From contig OX465118.1 in assembly GCA_949987565.1 (NCBI GenBank), forward strand, positions 5,918,538 to 5,982,537: a stretch of 64,000 nt of DNA. Direction: 5' to 3'. The stretch is from Luidia sarsii. Its lineage: Eukaryota; Echinodermata; Asteroidea; Paxillosida; Luidiidae. The position numbers and the translations under genes are program-made. Shown in pieces: positions 26,801-38,800 of this stretch (positions within the stretch are counted from its first letter, which is position 1; each line of letters begins with the position of its first letter). The notes beneath the pieces were generated by a model. It was given only the letters and a program-made list of their open reading frames with translations. It searched no databases and had not been told where the DNA came from.

Positions 26801-29800
26801 GGATTCGTCAAGAGGTTCTTCCAATGGTATTTCCTCCTCAAATTCTTCCTCAATACCATCGGTAACTATGGGTTCTGGTAAACTTTCCTCTATTTCTTCT
26901 GGCTGTTCGGGCTCTTTGGGTTCTTCTTCAGACACTTCTGCTGGCTCATCAAGCTGCTCTTTGCTTTCTTCTTCCTCTGCCTCTTCCAGAGACTCTTCTT
27001 TCTCTACTTCTGCGGGGGTTTCTTCCTTCTGGGCAATCTCCTCACAAACTTCCTCTTCCTGTGATAGATCAATGTCATCCATTGGTGCCTCCCCACTTTC
27101 TGTAACAACAGTGACAGTCTTCTCAGACTGTTCCACCGTGTCGTCAGCCATGGTCACTGTTTTAGTCACAATTGTGGTTGTCACTGATTTACTGAAGATT
27201 GTGCTGTCTTGAGTAAATTGTTCTTGTTCTGTACTTTCAACTGGCTCAGACTCTTCCACCACATCTCCAAATGCTTCTTCGGGTTTCCCAACATCTTCCT
27301 CTTGTTCTTCCTCTTGCAACGTCTCAAGGCCTCCTTCTGCAAGGGATTCCTCCTGGTAGACAGACTCTTCTTGGATAGCCTCTTCCTTTGAAATCTCCTC
27401 AACGTCCGCTGGTGCCTCCTCACTCTCAGTAACTACCGTAACAGTCCTTTCAGCCTGTTCCACAGTGTCATCGGCGATTGTCACCGTTTTGGTAATTGTA
27501 GTTGTGGTGACTGATCTACTGTAGAAGGTGGTGTCAAGGGCTACTTGCTCCGGCTCGGGTGACACTGCTTGCTGAAGCTCATCCTTGGTCTGTGCTCTCT
27601 CTTCAAAAACTTCTTCCCTATCTTCCACAGGTGTTTCCTCCTCGAGAGCAGTTTCTTGGTAAATTTCCTCTTCCTTTGAGATATCCACAAGCTTCATTTC
27701 TGGGTCTACCTGTGCCAATTCCTCAACTGGCTCGTCTTCGGGCCTTTCCTCAGTGATATCTACCTCTTCCATTTCGTCCTCGTTTAAAACTTCGATTAAT
27801 GCTTCCTCCTCGGGGACAATCTCTTCTTGAATTTCGACATCCTCTGGGGTGCTGTCTGTGACTACATGAACACTTTGTTCAGTCTGCTCCACTGTGTCAT
27901 CGCCAATTGTTACAGTTCTGGTGATCAATGTAGTGGTCACTGATTTACTGTAGAATGTGGTGTCATGTGTCAGTTGTTCATGTTCTGTAAACTCGACAGG
28001 TCTGGGCTCTTCTTCAACCTCTGCCTGTTCTGGTTCTCCAGACTCCTCAGGGGTAACTCTCACATCTTCAAGTGGTTCTTCCGACATCTCCTCTTGTACT
28101 ACATCTTCCAATGCCTCCTCTTTCTCCTCCTCTGGTTCTGGAGATTCCACGGGCTGAGGCTCTTCAATCTCTTCCTGTTCTGGTTCTTCAGGTTCAACAG
28201 GCACGTCTTCAACAGGTTCTTTGGGCATCTCTTCCTGATCTACCTCTTCCAATGCCTCCTCTCTCTCCTCATCTGGTTCTGGAGATTCGACAGGCCTAGG
28301 CTCTTCAATCTCTTCCTGTTCTGGTTCTTCAGGTTCAACAGACACGTCTTCAACAGGTTCGTCTGGCATTACCTCTTGGAATGTTTCTTTCTCTACTTCA
28401 ACAGGCTCTTCCTCCTCCTTTTGAACAACCTCTTCTTGAACTTCCTCTTCCTTGGAGATTTCCACAACATCCACTGGAGTTTCTTTACTCTCGGATACCA
28501 CTGTAACAGTCTTTTCAGAGTGCTCTACTGTATTGTCACCAATAGTTACTGTTTTAGTTATGAGTGTTGTGGTCACTGCTTTACTATAGATTGTAGTGTC
28601 ATGTGTCAGTTGTTCTGGTTCTGGAGATTCAGTAGGCCTGGGCTCTTCTTCAATCTCAGTCTGTTCTGGTTCCACAGGCACGTCTACCACATCTTCATCG
28701 GGTTGTTCTTGCATTTCCTGAACTGCCTCTTCCAAAACCTTCTCTTTCTCCTCTGGTTCTGGAGTTCCGGCAGGCTGGGGCTCTTCTAACTCTTCCTGCT
28801 CTGGTTCTTCCGGTTTGTCGGGCATGTCTTCAAAAGGTTCTTCTGGCATTTCCTCTAGGACCACCTCTACTTCAACAGGCTTTTCCTCCTCCTGGACCTC
28901 TTCCTGAACCTCTTCCTCGGAGATTTCAACATCCACAGGAGATTCTCCACTCTCGGATACCACTGTAACAGTCTTTTCAGCATGCTCTACTGTGTCATCA
29001 CCAATTGTTACTGTCCTAGATATAATTGTGGTGGTTACTGACTTACTGTAGAATGCGGTGTCATGTGCCAGTCGTTCTGGTTCTTGAGATTCAGTAGGCC
29101 TGCGGTCTTCTTCAATCTCCGCCTGTTCTGGTTCTACAGGTTCCTCAGGAACAACTGCCACATCTTCAACAGGTTCTTGGGGCATCTCTTCCTGAACTGC
29201 CTCTTCTAATGCCTCCTCTATCTCCTCCTCTGGTTCTGGAGATTCAATGGGCTGAGGATCTTCAATCTCTTCCTGTTCTGGCTCTTCAGGTTCAACAGGC
29301 ACGTCTTCAACAGGTTCTTCGGGCATCTCTTCCCGAACTACCTCTTCCAATGCCTCCTCTTTCTCCTCAGTTTCTGGAGATTCTGCAGGCCGAGGATCTT
29401 CAATCTCTTCCTGTTCTGGCTCTTCAGGTTCAACAGGTACGTCTTCAACAGGTTCTTCGGGCATCTCTTCCTGAACTACCTCTTCCAACGCCTCCTCTTT
29501 CTCCTCTGGTTCTGGAGATTCTGCAGGCCGAGGATCTTCAATCTCTTCATGTTCTGGTCCTTCAGGTTCAACAGGTACGTCTTCAACAGGTTCTTCGGGC
29601 ATCTCTTCCTGATCTACCTCTTCCAATGCCTCCTCTTTCTCCTCCACTGGTTCTGGGGATTCGATAGGCCGTGGCTCTTCAATCTCTTCCTGTTCTGGTT
29701 CTTCAGGTTCAACAGGCACGTCTTCAACAGGTTCGTCTGGCATTAACTCTTGGAATGTTTCTTTCTCTACTTCAACAGGCTCTTCCTCCTCCTTTTGAAC

Positions 29801-32800
29801 AACCTCTTCTTGAACTTCCTCTTCCTTTGAGATTTCCACAACATCCACTGGAGCTTTCCCACTCTCGGATACCACTGTAGCGTGTTCTACTTCACCAATA
29901 GTTACTGTTTTAGTTATAACTGTGGTGGTCACTGACTTACTGTAGATTGTAGTGTCATGTGTCAGTTGTTCTGGTTCTGGAGATTCAGTAGGTCTGGGCT
30001 CTTCTTCAATCTCAGCCTGTTCAGGTTCTACAGGTTGCTCGGGGACAACTGTCACATCTTCAAGTGGTTCTTCGGGCATCTCTTCTGGAACTGACTCCTC
30101 TTCTGGTTCTGGAGATTCGGCAGCCCGAGGCTCTTCCATCTCTTCCTGTTCTTGTTCAGGTTCCTCGGGGACAACTGCGTCTTTGGGCATTATTTCTTGA
30201 ACTGCCTCCTCAACTGTTTCCTCTTCCACCTCTAGTTCGGGAGATTTTGTAGGCTGAGGCTCTATCTCTTTCTGTTCTGGTTCTTCTGGTTCCTCAGGTA
30301 AGTCTGCCACATCTTCAACAGGCAGGTTCTCTTGAACTGTCTCATCCAATTCCTCTTCCTCTACTTCAACAATTGTCTCCTCCACTTCAGGGATCGTCTC
30401 CTGAATTTCCTCTTCCTTTGAGATTTCAACAACATCCAATGGACCTTCCCCACTCTGGGATACTACTGTAACGGTCTTTTCAGCATGCTCCACTGTATCG
30501 TCGCCAATTGTAACTGTTTTGGTTATGATTCTGGTGGTGACTGTTTTACTGTAGATTGTGGTGTCCTGTGTGTGTTCTGATAGTGGATATTCAGTAGGCC
30601 TGCGATCTTCTTCAATCTGTGCCTGTTCTGCTTCTTCCGGGTCCTGGGCAATATATTTTACCTCTTCAATGAGTTCTTCAGGCTTTTCATCGATCTCTTC
30701 CCGCAGTGCCTGTTGCATTTCAACTTCAACAGGCATTTTCTCCTCATGGACAGCCTCTTTGTGAGTTTCCTCTTCCTTCAATATTTCTTCGGGTTTTTCA
30801 ATTTCGGCCGGCTCAGGTGCTTCCTCAATCTCTACCAGATCTGGTTCTTTGGTCTCCTCAGAAACATCTGGCAGATCTTCAACCGGTTCTTCGGGTAATT
30901 CATCAATCTTTTCTTGGGCTGGCTCCTCCAATTCCTCCTCCTCTATTTCAATTAGTGTTTCCTCCTCCAGGACAAACTCAGGTTGAATTTCCTCTTCCAC
31001 TGGCGCCTCCCCACTTTCACTTACTACTGTTACTGTCCTTTCAGCCCGTTCTACCGTGTCATCTCCTATTGTCATTGATTTGGTAATTGTTGTGGTGGTA
31101 ATTGATTTACTGTAGACTGTGGTTTCATGTGTAAACTCTTGCAGTTTGGGAGATTCCGCCTTTTCAGGCACTGCCTCTTCTGGCTTTTCCTGTTCTTCTT
31201 TTATATCTGGTGAATCTTCTGCAGGTTCTTCACATATCTCTTCTTGCACTGCCTCTTCCAATTCCTCTACCCTCTCAACTTCTACAGGCGTTTCCTCCTC
31301 ACGGGATACCTGCTCATCTACCTCCTCTTGCATTGAAATATCTTCTGGTTCTTCAAATTCAAGTGGTTCAGGCTCCAACTGTTCTGGCTCTCTGGGTTCC
31401 TCTGAGACATCTTCTACCGGTTCTACCTCTTTGATTTGTTCCTCATGCTTTTCAGCAAACTCTTCCTGGACCGCCTCTTCTCTTTCTACTTCAATCGGCA
31501 CTTCCTCCTCCTGAGGGACAGCCTCTTCACAAATGTTCTCTTCTTCGGTGAAGTCTTCTGGTTCTTGAGATTCGGCTGTCTCAGGCTCAACATCGAGATC
31601 TGTGTGTTCTGGTTCGTCTGATTCTTCAGGCACTGTTGGCACATCTTCAACAGGTTTTTCGGGTATCTCTTCCTGAACTGCCTCCTCCAATGTCTCCTCT
31701 TTCTCTTCTTCAACAGGCTCTTCAACAGTCTTGACAACCTCTTCTTGAACTTCCTCTTCCTTTAAGATTTCCACTTCATCCACAGGAGTTTCTCCACTCT
31801 CGGACACTACTGTTACAGTCTTTTCTGCCTGCTCTACTGTATCGTCACCAATAGTTACTGTTTTAGTTATAACGGTTGTGGTCACTGACTTACTGTAGAA
31901 TGTGGTGTCAAGTGTTTGTTGTTCTGGTTCTGGAGATTCGGTAGGTCTGGGTTCTTCTTCAATCTCAGCCTGTCCAGGTTGTACAGGCTCCTCGGGGACA
32001 ACGGTCACATCTTCAACTAGTTCTTCGGGCATCTCTTCCTGAACTGCCTCTTTGACTGCCTCATATTTATCCTCCACTGGTTCTGGAGATTCGGCAGGCA
32101 GAGGCTCTTCAATCTCTTCCTGTTCTAGCTCTTCAGGTTCAAAATGTACGTCTTCAACAGGTTCTTCAGGCATCTCTTCCTGAACTACCTCTTCCAATGC
32201 CTCCTCTTTCTCCTCCACTGGTTCTGGGGATTCGACAGGCCGTGGCTCTTCTATCTCTGCCTGTTCTAGCTCTTTAGGTTCAACAGGCACGTCTTCAACA
32301 GGTTCTCCGTGCATCTCTTCCCGAAGTACCTCTTCCAATACCTCCTCTTTCTCCTCCACTGGTTCTGGAGATTCGGCAGGCCGAGGCTCTTCAATCTCTT
32401 CTTGTTCTGGTTCTTCAGGTTCAACAGGCAAGTCTTCAACAGGTTCGCCTGGCATTTCCTCCTGGACTGCTTCTTTCTCTACTTCAAAAGGCTCTTCCTC
32501 CTCCTTTTGGAAAATCTCTTCTGGAACTTCCTCTTCCTTGGAGATTTCCACAACTTCCACAGGAACTTCCCCACTCTCGGATACCACTGTAACAGTCTTT
32601 TGAGCCTCCTCTACTGTATCGTCACCAATAGTTACTGTTTTAGTTATCACGGTTGTGGTCACAGACTTACTGTAGATTGTGGTGTCATGTGTCAGTTGTT
32701 CTGGTTCTGGAGATTCAGTAGGCATGGGCTCTTCTTCAATCTCCACCTGTTCAGGTTCTACAGGTTCCTCGGGGACAACTTCCACATGTTCAAGTGGTTC

Positions 32801-35800
32801 CTCGGGCATCTCTTCCTGAACTGCCTCTTCCAATACCTCTTCTTTCTCCTCAACTGGTTCTAGAGATTCGGCAGGCCGAGGCTCTTCAATCTCTTCCTGT
32901 TCTTGTTCTTCAGGTTCAACAGGGACGTCTTCAACAGGTTCTTCGGGCATCTCTTCCTGAACTACCTCTTCCAATGCCTCCTCTTTCTCCTCCACTGGTT
33001 CTGGGGATTCGACAGGCCGAGGCTCTTCTCCACTCTCGGATACCACTGTAACAGTCTTTTCAGCATGCTCTACTGTGTCATCACCAATTGTTACTGTCCT
33101 AGATATAATTGTTGTGGTTACAGACTTACTGTAGAATGTAGTGTCGTGTGTTTGTTGTTCTGGTTCTGGAGATTCAGTAGGTCTGGTCTCTTCTTCAATC
33201 TCACCCTGTTCAGGTTCTACAGGCTCCTTTGGGACAACTGCCACATCTTCAACTGATTCTTCGGTCACCTCTTCTTGAATTACTTCTTCCAATATCTCCA
33301 CTTCATCCTCCACTGGCTCTGGAGATTCGACAGGCTGAGGTTTCTCGATCTCTTCCTGTTCTGGTTCTTCAGGTTCAACCGGGAGGTCTTCAACAGGTTC
33401 TTGGGGCATCTCTTCCTGAACTGCCTCTTCCAATGCCTCCTCTTTCTCCTCAACTGGTTCTGGAGATTCTGCAGGCCGAGGCTCTTCGATCTCTTCCTGT
33501 TCTGGTTCTTCAGGTTCAACAGGCACGTCTTCAACAGGTTCGTCTGGCATTACCTCTTGGAATATTTCTTTCTCTACTTCAACAGGCTCTTCCTCCTCCT
33601 TTTGAACAACCTCTTCTTGAACTTCCTCTTCCTTGGAGATTTCCACAACATCCACTGAAGCTTCCCCACTCTCGGATACCACTGTAACAGTCTTTTGAGC
33701 CTCCTCTACTGTATCGTCACCAATAGTTACTGTTTTAGTTATAACAGTTGTTGTCACCGACTTACTATAGATTGTGGTGTCATGTGTCAGTTGTTCTGGT
33801 TCTGGAGATTCAGTAGGCATGGGCTCTTCTTCAATCTCCACCTGTTCTGGTTCTACAGGTTCCTCGGGGACAACTTCCACATGTTCAAGTGGCACCTCGG
33901 GCGTCTCTTCCTGAACTACCTCTTCCAATACCTCCTCTTTCTCCTCCACTGGTTCTGGAGATTCGGCAGGCCGAGGCTCTTCGATCTCTACCTGTTCTGG
34001 TTCTTCAGGTTCAACAGGCACGTCTTCAACAGGTTCGTCTGGCATAACCTCTTGGAATGCTTCTTTCTCTACTTGAACAGGCTCTTCCTCCTCCTTTCGA
34101 ACATCCTCCTCTTGAACTTCCTCTTCCTCAGAAATTTCCACAACATCGACTGGAGCTTCCAAACTCTCGGGTACCACTGTAACAGTCTGTTGAGCCTCCT
34201 CTACTGTATCGTCACCAATAGTTACTGTTTTAGTTATAACTGTGGTGGTTACTGACTTACTGTAGATTGTGGTGTCATGTGTCAGATGTTCTGGTTCTGG
34301 AGATTCAGTAGGTCTGGTCTCTTTTTCAATCTCAGCCTGTTCAGGTTCTACAGGTTCCTCGAGGACAACTTCCACATGTTCAAGTGGCTCTTCGGGCATC
34401 TCTTCCTGAACAACCTCCTCCAATGCCTCCTCTTTCTCCTCCTCTGGTTCTGGAGATTCGGCAGGCCGAGGCTCTTCAATTTCTTCCTGCTCTGGTTCTT
34501 CAGGTTCAACAGGCACGTCTTCAACAGGTTCGTCTGGTGTTTCCTCTTGGAATGCTTCTTTCTCTTCTTCAACGGGCTCTTCAACAGTCTGGACAACCTC
34601 CTCTTGAACTTCCTCTTCCTTTGAGATTTCCACAACATTCACAGGAACTTCGTCACTCTCGGATACCACTGTAACAGTCTTTTCAGCCTGCTGTACTGTA
34701 TTGTCACCAATAGTTACTGTTTTAGTTATAACTGTGGTGGTTATTGACTTACTGTAGAATGTGGTGTCGTGTGTTTGTTGATCTGGTTCTGGAGATTCAG
34801 TAGGTCTGGTCTCTTCTGCAATCTCAGCCTGTTCAGGTTCTACCGGCTCCTCGGGGACAACTGTCACATCTTCAACTAGTTCTTCGGGCATCTCTTCCTG
34901 AACTGCCTCTTCGTCTGCCTCATATTTATCCTCCACTGGTTCTGGAGATTCCACAGGCAAGGGTTCTTCGATCTCTTCCTGTTCTGTTTCTTCAGGTTCA
35001 ACAGGCACGTCTTCAACAGTTTTTTCGGGCTTTTCTTCCTGAACTACCTCTTCCAATGCCTCCTCTTTCTCCTCCACTGGTTCTGAGGATTCGACAGGCC
35101 GAGGCTCTTCAATTTCTTCCTGTTCTGGTTCTTCAGGTTCAACAGGCACGTCTTCAACAGGTTCGTCTGGTATTTCCTCCTGGAATGCTTCTTTCTCTTC
35201 TTCAACGGACTCTTCAACAGTATGGACAACCTCCTCTTGAACTTCCTCTTCATTTGAGATTTCCACAACATCTACAGGAACTTTGTCACTCTCGGATACC
35301 ACTGTAACAGTCTTTTCAGCCTGCTCTACTGTATTGTCACCAATAGTTACTGTTTTAGTTATAACTGTGGTGGTTACTGACTTACTGTAGAATGTGGTGT
35401 CGTGTGTTTGTTGATCTAGTTCTGGGGATTCAGTAGGTCTGGTCTCTTCTTCAATCTCAGCCTGTTCAGGTTCTACCAGCTCCTCGGGGACAACTGTCAC
35501 ATCTTCAACAGGTTCTTCGGGCATCTCTTCCTGAACTACCTCTTCCAATACCTCCTCTTTCTCCTCGGGTTCTGGCGATTCAACAGGCAAGGGTTCTTCG
35601 ATCTCTTCCTGTTCTGTGTCTTCAGGTTCAACGGGCACGTGTTGAACAGTTTTTTCGGGCTTTTCTTCCTGAACTACCTCTTCCAATGCCTCCTCTTTCT
35701 CCTCCACTGGTTCTGGAGATTCGACAGGCCGAGGCTCTTCAATCTCTTCCTGTTCTGGTTCTTCAGGTTCAACAGGCACGTCTTCAACAGGTTCGTCTGG

Positions 35801-38800
35801 TATTTTCTCCTGGAATGCTTCTCTCTCTACTTCAACAGGCTCTTCCTCCTCCTTTTGAACAACCTCTTCTTGAACTTCCTCTTCCTTGGAGATTTCCACA
35901 ACATCCACAGGAGCTTCCCCACTCTCGGATACGACTGTAACCGTCTTTTGAGCCTCCTCTACTGTATCGTCACCAATAGTTACTGTTTTAGTTATCACGG
36001 TTGTGGTCACAGACTTACTGTAGATTGTGGTGTCATGTGTCAGTTGTTCTGGTTCTGGAGATTCAGTAGGCATGGGCTCTTCTTCAATCTCCACCTGTTC
36101 AGGTTCTACAGGTTCCTCGGGGACAACTTCCACATGTTCAAGTGGTTCCTCGGGCATCTCTTCCTGAACTGCCTCTTCCAATACCTCTTCTTTCTCCTCA
36201 ACTGGTTCTAGAGATTTGGCAGGCCGAAGCTCTTCAATCTCTTCCTGTTCTTGTTTTTCAGGTTCAACAGGGACGTCTTCAACAGGTTCTTCGGGCTTCT
36301 CTTCCTGAACTGCCTCTTCCAATGCCTCCTCTTTCTCCTCCACTGGTTCTGGAGATTCGGCAGGTCGAGTCTCTTCAATCTCTTCCTGTTCTGGTTCTTC
36401 AGGTTCAACAGGCACGTCTTCAACAAGTTCATCTGGTATTTCCTCCTGGAATGCTTCTCTCTCTACTTCAACAGGCTCTTCCTCCTCCTTCTGAACAACC
36501 TCTTCTTGAACTTCCTCTTCCTTGGAGATTTCCACAACATCCACAGGAGCTTCCCCACTCTCGGATACGACTGTAACCGTCTTTTGAGCCTCCTCTACTG
36601 TATCGTCACCAATAGTTACTGTTTTAGTTATCACGGTTGTGGTCACAGACTTACTGTAGATTGTGGTGTCATGTGTCAGTTGTTCTGGTTCTGGAGATTC
36701 AGTAGGCATGGGCTCTTCTTCAATCTCCACCTGTTCAGGTTCTACAGGTTCCTCGGGGACAACTTCCACATGTTCAAGTGGTTCCTCGGGCATCTCTTCC
36801 TGAACTACCTCTTCCAATGCCTCCTCTTTCTCCTCCACTGGTTCTGGAGATTCGACAGGCCGTGGCTCTTCAATCTCTTCCTGTTCTGGTTCTTCAGGTT
36901 CAACAGGCACGTCTTCAACAGGTTCGTCTGGTATTTCCTCCTGGAATGCTTCTCTCTCTACTTCAACAGGCTCTTCCTCCTCCTTTTGAACAACCTCTTC
37001 TTGAACTTCCTCTTCCTTGGAGATTTCCACAACATCCACAGGAGCTTCCCCACTCTCGGATACGACTGTAACCGTCTTTTGAGCCTCCTCTACTGTATCG
37101 TCACCAATAGTTACTGTTTTAGTTATCACGGTTGTGGTCACAGACTTACTGTAGATTGTGTTGTCATGTGTCAGTTGTTCTGGTTCTGGAGATTCAGTAG
37201 GCATGGGCTCTTCTTCAATCTCCACCTGTTCAGGTTCTACAGGTTCCTCGGGGACAACTTCCACATGTTCAAGTGGTTCCTCGGGCATCTCTTCCTGAAC
37301 TACCTCTTCCAATGCCTCCTCTTTCTCCTCCACTGGTTCTGGAGATTCGACAGGCCGTGGCTCTTCAATCTCTTCCTGTTCTGGTTCTTCAGGTTCAACA
37401 GGCACGTCTTCAACAGGTTCGTCTGGTATTTCCTCCTGGAATGCTTCTCTCTCTACTTCAACAGGCTCTTCCTCCTCCTTTTGAACAACCTCTTCTTGAA
37501 CTTCCTCTTCCTTGGAGATTTCCAAAACATCCACAGGAGCTTCCCCACTCTCGGATACGACTGTAACCGTCTTTTGAGCCTCCTCTACTGTATCGTCACC
37601 AATAGTTACTGTTTTAGTTATAACGGTTGTGGTCACAGACTTACTGTAGATTGTGGTGTCATGTGTCAATTGTTCTGGTTCTGGAGATTCAGTAGGCATG
37701 GGCTCTTCTTCAATCTCCACCTGTTCAGGTTCTACAGGTTCCTCGGGGACAACTTCCACATGTTCAAATGGCTCCTCGGGCATCTCTTCCTGAACTGCCT
37801 CTTCCAATACCTCTTCTTTCTCCTCAACTGGTTCTAGAGATTCGGCAGGCCGAGGCTCTTCAATCTCTTCCTGTTGTTGTTCTTCAGGTTCAACAGGCAC
37901 GTCTTCAACAGGTTCTTCGGGCATCTCTTCCTGAACTGTCTCTTCCAATGCCTCCTCTTTCTCCTCCACTGGTTCTGGGGATTCGACAGGCCAAAGCTCT
38001 TCAATCTCTTCCTGTTCTGGTTCTTCAGGTTCAACAGGCACGTCTTCAACAGGTTCGTCTGGTATTTCCTCCTGGAATGCTTCTCTCTCTACTTCAACAG
38101 GCTCTTCCTTCTCCTTTTGAACAACCTCTTCTTGAACTTCCTCTTCCTTGGAGATTTCCGAAACATCCACAGGAGCTTCCCCACTCTCGGATACGACTGT
38201 AACCGTCTTTTGAGCCTCCTCTACTGTATCGTCACCAATAGTTACTGTTTTAGTTATCACGGTTGTGGTCACAGACTTACTGTAGATTGTGGTGTCATGT
38301 GTCAGTTGTTCTGGTTCTGGAGATTCAGTAGGCATGGGCTCTTCTTCAATCTCCACCTGTTCAGGTTCTACAGGTTCCTCGGGGACAACTTCCACATGTT
38401 CAAGCGGTTCCTCGGGCATCTCTTCCTGAACTGCCTCTTCCAATACCTCTTCTTTCTCCTCAACTGGTTCTAGAGATTCGGCAGGCCGAGGCTCTTCAAT
38501 CTCTTCCTGTTCTTGTTCTTCAGGTTCAACAGGGACGTCTTCAACTGGTTTTTCGGGAATCTCCTGAACTACCTCTTCCAATGCCTCCTCTTTCTCCTCC
38601 ACTGGTTCTGGGGATTTGGCAGGCAGAGGTTCTTTGATCTCTTCCTGTTCTGGTTCTTCAGGTTCAACAGGCACGTCTTCAACAGGTTCGTCTGACATTA
38701 CCTCTTGGAATGCTTCTTTCTCTACTTCAACAGGCTCTTCCTCCTCCTTTTGAACGACATCCTCTTGAATTTCCTCTTCCTTGGAGATTTCCACAACATC

